From: an uncultured Treponema sp.
Lineage (GTDB): Bacteria; Spirochaetota; Spirochaetia; Treponematales; Treponemataceae
DNA length: 64,000 nucleotides
Reading direction: 5' to 3'
Assembly (NCBI RefSeq): GCF_934725225.1
Contig: NZ_CAKVAM010000002.1
Location: 310,001 to 374,000, forward strand
Part shown: positions 17,680 through 26,746 of the stretch, one piece after another
Layout: each line of letters opens with the position of its first letter
How positions within the stretch are numbered: position 1 is the first letter of the stretch
Made by a program: the position numbers and the translations under genes
Notes under the pieces: model-generated
What the model saw: the letters and a program-made list of their open reading frames with translations, nothing else
What the model was told of the DNA's origin: nothing
Databases searched by the model: none

Positions 17680-20088
17680 TTATTTTGCTGAAATTATGAA
17701 AATTGTATTTTTTGTTTTCCAGTTGAAAATATTTTTTTCCGCAGCCTGAATAAAAAGCTCTTTGAGTTTTTCGAATTTTTCATTGCCGAGTTTTCCTTTT
17801 ATAAATTTGCCGTAGGAAGAATTTTCTGCGTTAAACCAACGTTCGGTTTCTTGCGCGCTGATTTTTCGCTTTTCCAAAATAAATGCAGACTTGTAAAGAC
17901 AAGAAAAATTGTTTTGCTCAAAAATATTTTTTACAGTTTCTTCGTTCCATGAAAAAATCGGATTCATAGTGTTTTCAAAAAACTCTTTTTCCGCCTGCTC
18001 TGATTCTTGCAAAAGTTTTTTTATTTCTTTAGGTGCGACTTTTTCTTTAAAAAGTGTTTCTTCAATTAGCTTTGTTAAATGCTGACCTGAACAAGGAATT
18101 CTTTGTGAAATTATAGCCTGTGCATTTTTTTCAAAGAAAGGGAAAAGCTCTTTTGTTCCGTTTTGAACTTCTTCTGCGCTGAAAGAAATGTCGCGCTTTA
18201 TTTTTTCTGTTCCAAAAAATCCGTCGCTTAAAGAAACGCAAAGCTCTTCAATATCATCTTTTGTGGAAAAAATATCACGCGCAAAAAATCTGTCAAATTC
18301 TATGTCGCCAAAAAGTGCAATAGAATTTCTTAGCGTGTCTTTTTTTATGCAGAGTTTTGGCTGGTCTAGTTCTTCAAGTGTTGAAGCGTAGCGTGTCAAG
18401 GATTGCATTCCAGCTGGAGTTCTGCATATTCCGCATACTAAGCCTTCCGGAGTTTTTCGTATAAGGTCAAATAAAAGAAGCGCGTCGTCTGCATTTGCAA
18501 CAAGACATCTGTGGAATCTTAAAATGCTTGCGGCTTCGGTCATCGCATTTCGGATTCCAAGTAAATTCTGCGCCTTGTTTGTTTCAAGCCTTGCCCGCCA
18601 AAGAGATTCGCCTTTTTCAAGAACTGAATTTTTTCTTGGATTTTCCGCAGTGTATGTAAGATTTTCTCCAGTTTTTTTTAAGCCGTGAAAATGTCCTGCT
18701 TCTTTCCACCAGTCAGAAACTGCGTTTATTTGCTCTGAATCTTTTTCTTCAGAATCTTCAAGGATTGACGCAATCTGGGCTTCCCTGCGAGAAAGAATGT
18801 CTTCTCTGATTTTTGCTTCGTAGCCTTGAGTTGAAGGCGTGTAGAAAACTTTTCCAACAAGAGTGTCCGGCAAATATTGTTGCGCAACCCAATGGTCTTT
18901 GTAAGCGTGCGGGTAAAGGTAGCCTGCTCCGTGTCCGAAACCTTCCGCATCTCTTGAAGCGTCCCGCAAATGATTTGGAACATCGGCATCTTCTTTTTCA
19001 ACAGAAGACAAAGCGTCAAAAAATGCCATTGAGGAATTTGATTTTGGCGCAGTTGCAAGATACAAAGCCGCGTGCGTTAAAAAATATCTGCCTTCTGGAA
19101 GTCCTACACGGTCAAAGGCGGCGGCACAGCTTTCAACAATTGAAATTGCATTTGGATCTGCAAGCCCGGTGTCTTCGCAGGCAGAAATCAGCATACGGCG
19201 AAAAATAAAATGCGGGTCTTCTCCTGCCTTTACCATTCTTGCAAGCCAGTAGCAGGCGGCATCTGGGTCGCGTCCTCTTAGGCTTTTTATAAATGCGGAA
19301 ATTATGTCGTAATGATAATCTCCGTCGCGGTCGTAAAGAACAACTTTTTTTTGAATTGATTCTTCGCAGGCTTCTTTTGAAATGTAGATTGTGCTTCCAA
19401 AACTTGGCGGCCATTTTTCTGGAGTCGTTTCAACTGCAAGCTCCAGCGCATTTAAAAGGCTTCTTGCGTCTCCGTTTGCAGTTTCGATTAAATGTTCCAG
19501 CGCGCCTTTTTCAAATTCAACTTTCCATTTTCCGTAGCCGCGTTCTGCGTCGGACAAAGTTTGCTTTGCAGCTTTTAGCAAATCTGTTTTTGTAAGCGGC
19601 TTGAGCTGAAAAACTCTGCTTCTTGAAACCAGGGCTTTGTTCACTTCAAAAAAAGGATTTTCTGTTGTTGCGCCTATTAAAATTATAGTTCCGTTTTCGA
19701 CCCAGGGAAGAAGAGCGTCCTGCTGGCTTTTGTTCCAGCGGTGAACTTCGTCTACAAATAAAATTGTTTTTCTTTTATAAAGATTTTTTTGTGTTTCAGC
19801 ATCGGAAATCGCTTTTCTAATATCTGCAACGCCTGTGAGAACCGCGTTCAACGTAATGAAATTTGAACTTGTATGATTCGCAATTACGCGTGCAAGTGTT
19901 GTTTTTCCTGTTCCTGGAGGTCCGTAGAAAATAACGGAAGTAAGCTGGTCTGCCGCAATCGCCCTTCTTAAAAGTCTTCCTTTGCCTACGATGTGCTCTT
20001 GCCCAATGTACTCGTCAAGAGTTCTTGGCCTCATTCGTGCGGCAAGAGGCTCGTGGGAATCTTTTAAGTTGGAAAAAAGCTCATCCAT
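17680..20088 (-). CDS. rarA: RarA/MgsA AAA+ ATPase fused to a C-terminal domain
   Basis: RarA (MgsA) is a clamp-loader-like AAA+ ATPase acting at stalled replication forks. Residues 1 to about 430 are RarA: RPRTLDEYIGQEHIVG, Walker A GPPGTGKTTLARV, Walker B LFVDEVHRWNK, sensor GATTENPFFEVN, and the tetramerisation region. The remaining roughly 370 residues are not RarA. Part of this extension (about 515-600) has the strand-helix spacing of a class I methyltransferase (HRCLVANADDALLLFDLIRK) but without its glycine-rich SAM loop. Similar RarA fusions of about 730 residues are annotated in cyanobacteria. The full 802 residues are open with no frameshift. Confidence 0.9.
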   Translation of the reverse strand: MDELFSNLKDSHEPLAARMRPRTLDEYIGQEHIVGKGRLLRRAIAADQLTSVIFYGPPGTGKTTLARVIANHTSSNFITLNAVLTGVADIRKAISDAETQKNLYKRKTILFVDEVHRWNKSQQDALLPWVENGTIILIGATTENPFFEVNKALVSRSRVFQLKPLTKTDLLKAAKQTLSDAERGYGKWKVEFEKGALEHLIETANGDARSLLNALELAVETTPEKWPPSFGSTIYISKEACEESIQKKVVLYDRDGDYHYDIISAFIKSLRGRDPDAACYWLARMVKAGEDPHFIFRRMLISACEDTGLADPNAISIVESCAAAFDRVGLPEGRYFLTHAALYLATAPKSNSSMAFFDALSSVEKEDADVPNHLRDASRDAEGFGHGAGYLYPHAYKDHWVAQQYLPDTLVGKVFYTPSTQGYEAKIREDILSRREAQIASILEDSEEKDSEQINAVSDWWKEAGHFHGLKKTGENLTYTAENPRKNSVLEKGESLWRARLETNKAQNLLGIRNAMTEAASILRFHRCLVANADDALLLFDLIRKTPEGLVCGICRTPAGMQSLTRYASTLEELDQPKLCIKKDTLRNSIALFGDIEFDRFFARDIFSTKDDIEELCVSLSDGFFGTEKIKRDISFSAEEVQNGTKELFPFFEKNAQAIISQRIPCSGQHLTKLIEETLFKEKVAPKEIKKLLQESEQAEKEFFENTMNPIFSWNEETVKNIFEQNNFSCLYKSAFILEKRKISAQETERWFNAENSSYGKFIKGKLGNEKFEKLKELFIQAAEKNIFNWKTKNTIFIISAK

Positions 20089-20097
20089 TTTTTTAGG

Positions 20098-21300
20098 CTA
20101 GTCTCCGTCGCGGTTCCATTCATCATTTGAAGGATACCAAGCGTAAAGACCAGTGTCGTCCCAAGAGTCGGAGCTAGAGCGGATTGAGCCGTAAATAGTT
20201 GAAGCCGCGTATTCATCCGTTCCTTCTTCTGTTGAATCAGAGCCTTCTGCTTTATTCGGATTAAGAACAAAGACCATGAATACATATTCAGAAATTACAG
20301 AGTTTCCGTTGCTTGTCATTTTTGAAGTGCCGCCATTTGGAATGCCAGTTGTTTGATTGATTGCAACTCTTTCAAGTCCGCCTGAAGTTCCAAGAAGAAT
20401 GTAGTCTTTTGCAGCGGCAATAGAAAGAAGTCCGCCAGCGTCAAGGTCAACAGACTGCTCGCTAGAATCAGAAGCCGTTATATAATAAAGACTTGAATTT
20501 CTGTTTACATTGTTGCTTCTTGTGTAAGTTTTTGTGTAATAAAGGCAGTTCGCGTTGGAAGTCATTCCGTAGTATCTTGAGAAATAATTTTTTCCATTAA
20601 AGTAGCAGGCTGAAATCGCATTTGTTTCATTAGATGCTTCATCAACAAATGTCTCGCCAGAAATTTCTGTGGGCGCGCTGCTTCCGTTCAGTTTGTAAAG
20701 CTTGTAAGTGTCTTGGGATGTGGCTCTGATTCTTGCGTAGGCTTCTCTTTTGTCAATTGAAACTGAATTGTCGTCGGCTACAGAAAAATATTTGTTGTCG
20801 AAAATTACTTTTGCGTTTTCAAAAGAATAGTTTCCGCCGCTGATGTTTTCAACTTTTGTCCAGGTAAGTTCTCCTTCTCCAGGATCTGAATGTGTCGCGT
20901 AAATTGTCGCTGTCTTTGGCTCGTTTTCGCCGTCATCGTTTTCAACCCAAATGTAAGTCAGAGCGTAAAGATATTTGCTGTCGCTTGCAAGAAAATATGT
21001 TGTGGCAGGAATGTCGTTGTCGCCTTTTTCTGAACTAGGAGAAGTTGTGCCATTCCAGCCTCCGTTGTAACTTTTTGTTTCGGATGAAGGTTGATTTGTC
21101 TTGTAAAAAATTTTTCCGTTGCAAGTAAAAATGTAGTCTTTGTAGTGAACGATTGAATGCATATCGCCTTGCAATCCGCTTGAGTTCAGTTCTATTTCGT
21201 TGTTGATTGCGCCGTAAATGTCATCGTGGCAGGAAGTAAATCCTACAAGGCAGGCAAAAACTGCGGAAAGAAAAATGCTGTTTATAATTGACTTTTTCAT
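20098..21300 (-). CDS. Hypothetical lipoprotein
   Basis: Unrecognised family. The 400-residue product has a lipoprotein signal peptide with Cys near residue 24 (LVGFTSC). The remainder is rich in Ser, Asn and Tyr with repeated short strand-like segments (for example SDSKYLYALTYIW and GLLSIAAAKDYILLGTSGG), which resembles beta-propeller blades; that is only an impression. A good AAAGGAAAAC site precedes the ATG. The stop is 9 bp before the RarA-fusion start, so the two may be co-transcribed. Confidence 0.75.
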   Translation of the reverse strand: MKKSIINSIFLSAVFACLVGFTSCHDDIYGAINNEIELNSSGLQGDMHSIVHYKDYIFTCNGKIFYKTNQPSSETKSYNGGWNGTTSPSSEKGDNDIPATTYFLASDSKYLYALTYIWVENDDGENEPKTATIYATHSDPGEGELTWTKVENISGGNYSFENAKVIFDNKYFSVADDNSVSIDKREAYARIRATSQDTYKLYKLNGSSAPTEISGETFVDEASNETNAISACYFNGKNYFSRYYGMTSNANCLYYTKTYTRSNNVNRNSSLYYITASDSSEQSVDLDAGGLLSIAAAKDYILLGTSGGLERVAINQTTGIPNGGTSKMTSNGNSVISEYVFMVFVLNPNKAEGSDSTEEGTDEYAASTIYGSIRSSSDSWDDTGLYAWYPSNDEWNRDGD

Positions 21301-21320
21301 TTGTTTTCCTTTTGTAAAAA

Positions 21321-21995
21321 TTAGAAATGGTATCTTGCCGTTACGCTGAATGTAAGAAACTGTCCTGCAAAATTTTCCGCATTGTCATTGTACCAAGAAG
21401 CGAACTGCGGCATAAGAAGATACGAAGCTTCAAGTCCGAGCGACCAGCTTTCTGTAAGGCGGAACATTGCGCCGGCTTCCGGTTTTACAACAAGCCCCGG
21501 AAAATAATTTTTTCCGCCGAAAGATTCCCAGGCAAATCCAAGTCCGATTGTGAGCGGAAATTCAAATCTGCCTGCAACCGGCTGGTAAGTGAGCGAAGCA
21601 ATAAATGGAACATAGTTGAATACGTGGCTTCCGATTGAAACATTGAATCCAAAGCTTACATCGAATCCGACTGCAATTTTTGAAGTCAAAAAGTAATGGT
21701 AGCCCAAAGAGCCAAGTCCGCCGAGTTTTAGCTGCGAATCTCCTTTTATGGTGCTTTCAAAGTCTGGAAAATTCAACGGAAGGCAAAGACCAAGCGCAAT
21801 TTTTATGTACTGGTCTCCCGGAAGATTCATTCCAAGGTCAAAGCTGATGTCGTCTTCCGTGTATTCGTCTCCGTCATCGCCTGAATTTTCATCCTGCGAG
21901 CTTTGCATAAAAGTTGTCTTTGGAAGTGCAGCCTGCGCCGCCGAAATGTAAATTCCTATAATTCCTACGCTCAAAAGCGTAATCAAACGTTTCAT
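21321..21995 (-). CDS. Outer-membrane beta-barrel protein
   Basis: The 224-residue product has a signal peptide (ending AAQA), a short acidic stretch, then alternating amphipathic strands (YIKIALGLCLPL, LGGLGSLGYHYFL, KIAVGFDVSFGFNVSIG). It ends TVTARYHF, a typical barrel-assembly signal with terminal Phe. An 8- to 10-strand barrel fits the length. No close family is recognised. An AAAGGA site precedes the ATG. The lipoprotein gene follows on the same strand after 20 bp. Confidence 0.8.
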   Translation of the reverse strand: MKRLITLLSVGIIGIYISAAQAALPKTTFMQSSQDENSGDDGDEYTEDDISFDLGMNLPGDQYIKIALGLCLPLNFPDFESTIKGDSQLKLGGLGSLGYHYFLTSKIAVGFDVSFGFNVSIGSHVFNYVPFIASLTYQPVAGRFEFPLTIGLGFAWESFGGKNYFPGLVVKPEAGAMFRLTESWSLGLEASYLLMPQFASWYNDNAENFAGQFLTFSVTARYHF

Positions 21996-22200
21996 AATTT
22001 TTCCTTTAACATAAAAGCAAATTCTTCTATGGCAATTTGTTCTGTTTTTTTATATTATGCTTAGGCAGTTTTCAAATGGATTTTTCCTTGAATATTGCCA
22101 AGCGATTATACTTGGTTTCAAGGATTTTATCAATCTAGCGGAAGTTTTGAATTCTGCATCTGCTTTATAAAAAAGAAAACAAAAAAATGGAAGGTTACAG

Positions 22201-23085
22201 ATGAGCGCAAAAATTATAGACGGAAAAGCAATTGCCGCGGAAGTAAAAGCCGACGTTGCAAAAAAAGTTTCGGAGCTTAAGAAAAGCGGAATTACGCCTT
22301 GCCTTGCGGTTATTCTTGTGGGAAACAATCCTGCGAGCGTAAGCTATGTTTCAGGAAAAAGAAAAGCTCTTGCAGAAGCCGGAATGGAAGACAGAAGCAT
22401 TGAGCTTCCAGAATCAACTACAGAGCAGGAACTTTTGTCTTTGATTCAAAAACTGAATGAAGACAAGACTGTTCACGGAATTCTTGTTCAGCTTCCGCTT
22501 CCTTCTCATATTGACGAAAAGAAAGTTACAAATTCAATCAGCCCGGAAAAAGACGTAGACGGTTTTCATCCAGTGAATGTGGGCAGGCTTGTTACAGGCG
22601 AAAAAGGATTTCTTCCTTGCACTCCAAACGGAATCACTGTTTTATTGAAGAAAATGAACATTGAAACAAGCGGAAAAAATGTCGTGGTTATCGGACGCAG
22701 CAACATTGTCGGAAAGCCTATGGCACTTTTGATGCTAAGAAAAGAATTCAATTCAACTGTTACAATCTGCCACACAGGAACAAAAAATCTTTCGGAATAC
22801 ACAAAAAATGCTGACATTCTGATTGTGGCTTCCGGCCGCCCGAACACAGTAACCGCGGATATGATAAAACCCGGCGCGGCTGTAATTGACGTTGGCGTAA
22901 ACCGCATTCCAGATTCAACAAAGAAAAGCGGATTCAGGCTTTGCGGCGATGTTGATTTTGAAGGCGCAAAAGAAGTCGCGGGCTTTATAACTCCAGTTCC
23001 GGGCGGAGTCGGTCCTATGACAATCGCAATGCTTATTTTTAATACTTTGGAAAGCGCGGAAAATTTTAAGGCTCAAAATGATTGA
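22201..23085 (+). CDS. folD: Bifunctional methylene-THF dehydrogenase/methenyl-THF cyclohydrolase
   Basis: FolD interconverts 5,10-methylene-, methenyl- and 10-formyl-tetrahydrofolate. The 294 residues have the catalytic SYVSGKRKALAEAG region (Lys in the YxxxK motif), VDGFHPVNVGRL, the nucleotide-binding GRSNIVGKPM and the C-terminal PVPGGVGPMT. GGAAGG lies 8 bp before the ATG. The last 8 bp overlap folE2. Confidence 0.97.
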   Translation: MSAKIIDGKAIAAEVKADVAKKVSELKKSGITPCLAVILVGNNPASVSYVSGKRKALAEAGMEDRSIELPESTTEQELLSLIQKLNEDKTVHGILVQLPLPSHIDEKKVTNSISPEKDVDGFHPVNVGRLVTGEKGFLPCTPNGITVLLKKMNIETSGKNVVVIGRSNIVGKPMALLMLRKEFNSTVTICHTGTKNLSEYTKNADILIVASGRPNTVTADMIKPGAAVIDVGVNRIPDSTKKSGFRLCGDVDFEGAKEVAGFITPVPGGVGPMTIAMLIFNTLESAENFKAQND

Positions 23086-23863
23086 TATTCAGAATTCAAA
23101 AGACACACGCGAAATTCCCTTGCAGAAAGTCGGCGTTACAGACTTGAGCTATCCTGTTCAGGTTTTGGACAAGGCGGAAGGCTCTCAGAAAACGTGCGCA
23201 AAAGTGAATTTGTTCGTGAACTTGCCGCACAATTACAAGGGAACTCACATGTCGCGCTTTATAGAAATTTTCCACCGCCACCGGGAAAATCTTGGAATGA
23301 AGCAGTTTCTTTCTATGCTTGAGGAAATCAGAAAAAGCCTCGATGCGGAACGCGCGTTCGGCTCAATGGAATTTCCTTTCTTTATGAAAAAACAGGCTCC
23401 AGTTTCCAATGCGGAAAGCATAATGTGTTACAAATGCACTTACGAGGGCGAGGTTAGTTCAGGCGGAAACAATTTCTTTATAAAAATTGAAATTCCTGTT
23501 ACGACTTTGTGTCCGTGCTCAAAGGCAATCAGCCAGTACGGTGCGCACAATCAGCGCGGAATTGTTACGGTAAAACTTAAAAATTCAAGCCTTTTCTGGA
23601 TTGAAGACGTGATTGAAGAAGTTGAAAAAAGCGCGAGCGGCGGACTTTACAGCATTTTAAAGCGCCCGGACGAAAAATTTGTTACCGAGCATGCTTACGA
23701 GAATCCCCGTTTTGTGGAAGATGTTGTGCGCGAAGTTTTTATTGCGCTAAAGAATTTTTCAAAAAGCGAAAAGCCTTTCAGCTGGTTTAGCGTAGAATGC
23801 AAGAATTTTGAAAGCATTCACAATCACAACGCCTACGCTTACACAGAATTTAACGAAGCATAA
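23078..23863 (+). CDS. folE2: GTP cyclohydrolase FolE2 (GCYH-IB)
   Basis: FolE2 converts GTP to dihydroneopterin triphosphate, the first step of folate and queuosine-type precursor synthesis. It is the metal-flexible alternative to FolE. The 261 residues contain the family motifs HMSRFIEIFHRHR and the active-site segment TTLCPCSKAISQYGAHNQRG. The overlap with folD places two folate functions in one transcript. No other folate or queuosine genes are next to it. Confidence 0.95.
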   Translation: MIDIQNSKDTREIPLQKVGVTDLSYPVQVLDKAEGSQKTCAKVNLFVNLPHNYKGTHMSRFIEIFHRHRENLGMKQFLSMLEEIRKSLDAERAFGSMEFPFFMKKQAPVSNAESIMCYKCTYEGEVSSGGNNFFIKIEIPVTTLCPCSKAISQYGAHNQRGIVTVKLKNSSLFWIEDVIEEVEKSASGGLYSILKRPDEKFVTEHAYENPRFVEDVVREVFIALKNFSKSEKPFSWFSVECKNFESIHNHNAYAYTEFNEA

Positions 23864-23898
23864 AAAATGCCGGAGCTGCATTGTCGCGTTCTCCGGCA
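23862..23898 (-). terminator. Rho-independent terminator of the CBM48-like gene
   Basis: TGCCGGAG (23868-23875) and CTCCGGCA (23891-23898) form a perfect 8-bp stem. On the minus strand it is followed by TTTTTTA. It lies between convergent folE2 and the CBM48-like gene. Confidence 0.88.
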
Positions 23899-23908
23899 CA
23901 AGGGGCTT

Positions 23909-24268
23909 TTAGTTTATGAGCGTTTTTACGTCAACAACGCCGTTTTTTCCGCCGAATCCGTCATCTGTTGTAGCCGGAGCATTTTTGTCTGTCATCCAGT
24001 TTCCGTTTATGATGAACTTGTAAGTAAGCACGCTTTTTTCTGAAACAACTTTTCTGTATACAAAAGTGTTGCCTTCTTTTTTCATTGTCTTTGCGCCAGA
24101 CTGCCAGTTTGTAAAGTCGCCCGCAAGAAGAACATTTTTTGCGCTCGGATGCGAGAACGAGAATGTAACTTCTACTTTTCCATTGTCGAGCTTTTTGCAA
24201 GCCACATCAGCGAAAACTGCCGCGGAAAACATTGCCAGTGCAACCGCCATTGCTAAGATTTTTTTCAA
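23909..24268 (-). CDS. Small secreted protein with a glycogen-binding (CBM48/AMPK-type) domain
   Basis: The 119-residue product has a clear signal peptide (residues 1-20, ending AAVFA). Behind it is a single early-set domain typical of CBM48/AMPK glycogen-binding modules (NVLLAGDFTNWQSGAKTMKK, then YKFIINGNWMTD). No catalytic domain is present, so it is a free-standing binding module. It starts with TTG behind a strong GGAGGAAATT site. Binding of alpha-glucan is inferred from the fold. It has its own terminator. Confidence 0.8.
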   Translation of the reverse strand: MKKILAMAVALAMFSAAVFADVACKKLDNGKVEVTFSFSHPSAKNVLLAGDFTNWQSGAKTMKKEGNTFVYRKVVSEKSVLTYKFIINGNWMTDKNAPATTDDGFGGKNGVVDVKTLIN

Positions 24269-24438
24269 TTAAAATTTCCTCCTTCTTTCAATCTATGCTC
24301 CGAATTCTATAATGACAAAAAATATATGTCAAAGAATTTGTGAAAATATTACGAAAACCGTTTTGCTGAATACTTTTTATACTTAAAAATCATACTTTTG
24401 TTGTATTTTTGCCACAAATGAAATATAAACTTTTTCAA

Positions 24439-24467
24439 TTGTGCAATGCCGCTTTATTCTTTATAAT
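24439..24467 (+). promoter_or_regulatory. Promoter of miaB, predicted leaderless
   Basis: TTGTGC (24439-24444), 17-bp spacer, TATAAT (24462-24467). Only GGGCAA separates the -10 box from the ATG at 24474, so transcription should start at or next to the start codon. Confidence 0.65.
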
Positions 24468-24473
24468 GGGCAA

Positions 24474-25856
24474 ATGACTTATTTTTTTGAAACTTACGGC
24501 TGCGAAATGAACATTGCCGAAAGTGCTTCCGTTGAACAGATTTTAATTTCACGCGGCTGGAAAAAGGCTGAAAATGTTCAGCTTGCCGACATGGTTGTAA
24601 TAAACACTTGCTCTGTGCGCGGTTCCGCAGAAGAAAGAATATTCGGGCGGCTTGGATTTTTTTCCGGACTGAAGAAAGTGCGTTCGTGCGCTCCCGATGC
24701 AAAAAAAAGAAACATGGAAATTGCCGCGGAATACGTGCAGAAAAACGGAGCGGTTCCTCTTACCGTGATTGTAATGGGCTGCATGGCGGAACGTCTTTTA
24801 AAGTCGCTTCAAAAGCAGTGGCCTTGCGTTGACTATGTTGTGGGAACTTTTGCAAAAAATAAATTCGGCGAAATAATTCAGGCAGTTGAAGAAGGCCAGA
24901 AATATATTCAGACTGACGAAGAGCCGGTTTATGTTTTTGCGGAAACTTCGTATGAGGAAGGCGCGTTTTCGACTTTTGTTCCCATTATGCACGGCTGCAA
25001 CAATTTCTGCTCGTACTGCATTGTTCCTTATGTTCGCGGAAGGGAAGTGAGCCGTCCTGTAGAACAGATTCTGCATGAGCTTGATGTGCTTGCCGGACGC
25101 GGCGTAAAGGAAATAACGCTTTTGGGGCAGAACGTGAATTCTTACAAGGGCGCAGACGGAATGAATTTTCCAAGCCTTTTAAAAACAATCTGCCGCCATC
25201 TGGAAAAAACAAATTCGCCTATTGAATGGATTCGGTTTGAATCAAGCAATCCCAAGGATTTTTCGGATGAGCTTATAGAAGTTATTGCGGAAGAAAAGCG
25301 CATTTGCACTGGGCTTCACATTGCAGTTCAGCACGGCTCCAATTCAATCTTAAAAGCCATGAACAGAAAATATACACGCGAGCAGTATCTTTCACTTGTT
25401 CAAAAACTGCGTTCCCGTATTCCAGAAATTCAGCTTACAACGGACATAATGCTTGGCTTCCCCGGAGAAACTGAAGAAGACTTTGAGCAGGCGGCTTCGC
25501 TTATGAAGGAAGTGGAATTTGAAAGCGCGTTTATGTACTATTATAATCCGCGTGAAGGAACTCCAGCCGCAAAAATGCAGAACCAAATTCCGCTTGAAGT
25601 AAAAAAAGAACGTCTTCAGAAAATAATAGACATTCAGCTTGGAATTACAAGAAAAGTGATGGAAAAGCAGGTTGGAAAAAACATAAAGGTTCTTGCGGAC
25701 ATTATAAGCCGCGACAACGCCAAGGAACTTTTGGGCAAGACCGGGCAGAACGAGCGCATTGCATTTGAAGCTCCTGTTTCCTTAATCGGAAAATTCGTGC
25801 AAGTTCACATAGACAGCCTGAACGGAAACACATTTAAAGGCAGCCTTGTGCGCTAA
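24474..25856 (+). CDS. miaB: tRNA-2-methylthio-N6-isopentenyladenosine synthase MiaB
   Basis: MiaB adds the 2-methylthio group to i6A37 of tRNAs with two Fe-S clusters and SAM. From ATG 24474 the product has about 460 residues: UPF0004 domain (ETYGCEMN, then INTCSVRGSAEERIFGR and IVMGCMAERL, giving the auxiliary-cluster cysteines), radical SAM cluster GCNNFCSYCIVPYVRGRE, and a C-terminal TRAM domain. A GTG at 24441 is also in frame, but it overlaps the promoter -35 box and adds residues absent from the family. No ribosome binding site is seen. Confidence 0.95.
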   Translation: MTYFFETYGCEMNIAESASVEQILISRGWKKAENVQLADMVVINTCSVRGSAEERIFGRLGFFSGLKKVRSCAPDAKKRNMEIAAEYVQKNGAVPLTVIVMGCMAERLLKSLQKQWPCVDYVVGTFAKNKFGEIIQAVEEGQKYIQTDEEPVYVFAETSYEEGAFSTFVPIMHGCNNFCSYCIVPYVRGREVSRPVEQILHELDVLAGRGVKEITLLGQNVNSYKGADGMNFPSLLKTICRHLEKTNSPIEWIRFESSNPKDFSDELIEVIAEEKRICTGLHIAVQHGSNSILKAMNRKYTREQYLSLVQKLRSRIPEIQLTTDIMLGFPGETEEDFEQAASLMKEVEFESAFMYYYNPREGTPAAKMQNQIPLEVKKERLQKIIDIQLGITRKVMEKQVGKNIKVLADIISRDNAKELLGKTGQNERIAFEAPVSLIGKFVQVHIDSLNGNTFKGSLVR

Positions 25857-25957
25857 GAAAACGCTTTTAATTGAAAATCAACTGAAAAACTGCTAGAATA
25901 CGTGAGTTTTCAGGTTTGACATGGAAACAAAATCTTTAATTTAAATAGAGGCATTTT

Positions 25958-26731
25958 ATGAAAAAAGCTGTTGTTTTGGCATTTGCATTGGCGGCTTGCA
26001 TGGTTCTTCCTGTAAGCGCAAAGAAAAAATCTGTTGAAATCAAAGGAATAGAAGACCTTGACGGAAAACGCATCGGAGTTCAGGGCGGCACAACTGGCGA
26101 AACTTATGTTCAGGAAAACTTGAAGAACGCAAAACTTTCTTCTTTTAAATCTGGAATGGACGCTGCTCTTGACCTTATGAACGGTCAGATTGACGCTATT
26201 GTTCTTGACGAGCTTCCGGCAAAGCAGATTGTTTCCCGCAACAGCAAAAAGCTCAAGATTGTGGACTCAAAATTTGCGCAGGAAGAATATTCAATCGCTG
26301 TAAAAAAAGGCAACGCTTCCCTTTTGGAATCAATAAACAAGACAATTGCTTCTCTTAAGTCTAACGGCGGATACGAAGAGCTGGTTAACGCATTTATGCC
26401 TGCTGACGGAATTATAAAAATTCCTAGCGACGAAGTTCTTTCTGGAAAAGTTGTAAAGCTTGGAACAAACGCCGCGTTCCCTCCTTTTGAATACGTAGAA
26501 GGAACTAAGATTGTTGGCTTTGACATTACAATGGGACAGAAAATTGCAAAGGACTTGGGACAGTCTCTTGAAGTTGTTGATATGTCTTTTGACAGCCTTA
26601 TTCCAGCTCTTTCTAGCGGTGCGATTGACTTTATTGCGGCTGGAATGAGCGTTACAGAAGAGCGCAAAAAGAACGTGGACTTTTCTGAGCCTTACTTCAC
26701 TTCAAATCAGGTTATTATAGTCCGCAAGTAG
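25958..26731 (+). CDS. Amino-acid ABC transporter binding protein, circularly permuted
   Basis: Periplasmic solute-binding protein of the polar amino-acid (SBP_bac_3) family. The 257 residues start with a signal peptide (ending VSA; a lipobox at LAAC14 is an alternative). The domain order is reversed: residues about 30-148 match the half that normally comes second (LDGKRIGVQGGTTGETYV, IDAIVLDELPAK, YSIAVKKGN). Residues 164-257 match the normal first half (LGTNAAFPPFEYVEG, IVGFDITMGQKIAKDLG, GMSVTEERKKNVDFSEPYF), and the protein ends at IIVRK, where the hinge normally continues. An AGAGG site precedes the ATG. Permease and ATPase genes follow directly. Confidence 0.93.
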   Translation: MKKAVVLAFALAACMVLPVSAKKKSVEIKGIEDLDGKRIGVQGGTTGETYVQENLKNAKLSSFKSGMDAALDLMNGQIDAIVLDELPAKQIVSRNSKKLKIVDSKFAQEEYSIAVKKGNASLLESINKTIASLKSNGGYEELVNAFMPADGIIKIPSDEVLSGKVVKLGTNAAFPPFEYVEGTKIVGFDITMGQKIAKDLGQSLEVVDMSFDSLIPALSSGAIDFIAAGMSVTEERKKNVDFSEPYFTSNQVIIVRK

Positions 26732-26746
26732 CTTTTGGAGACGGCT

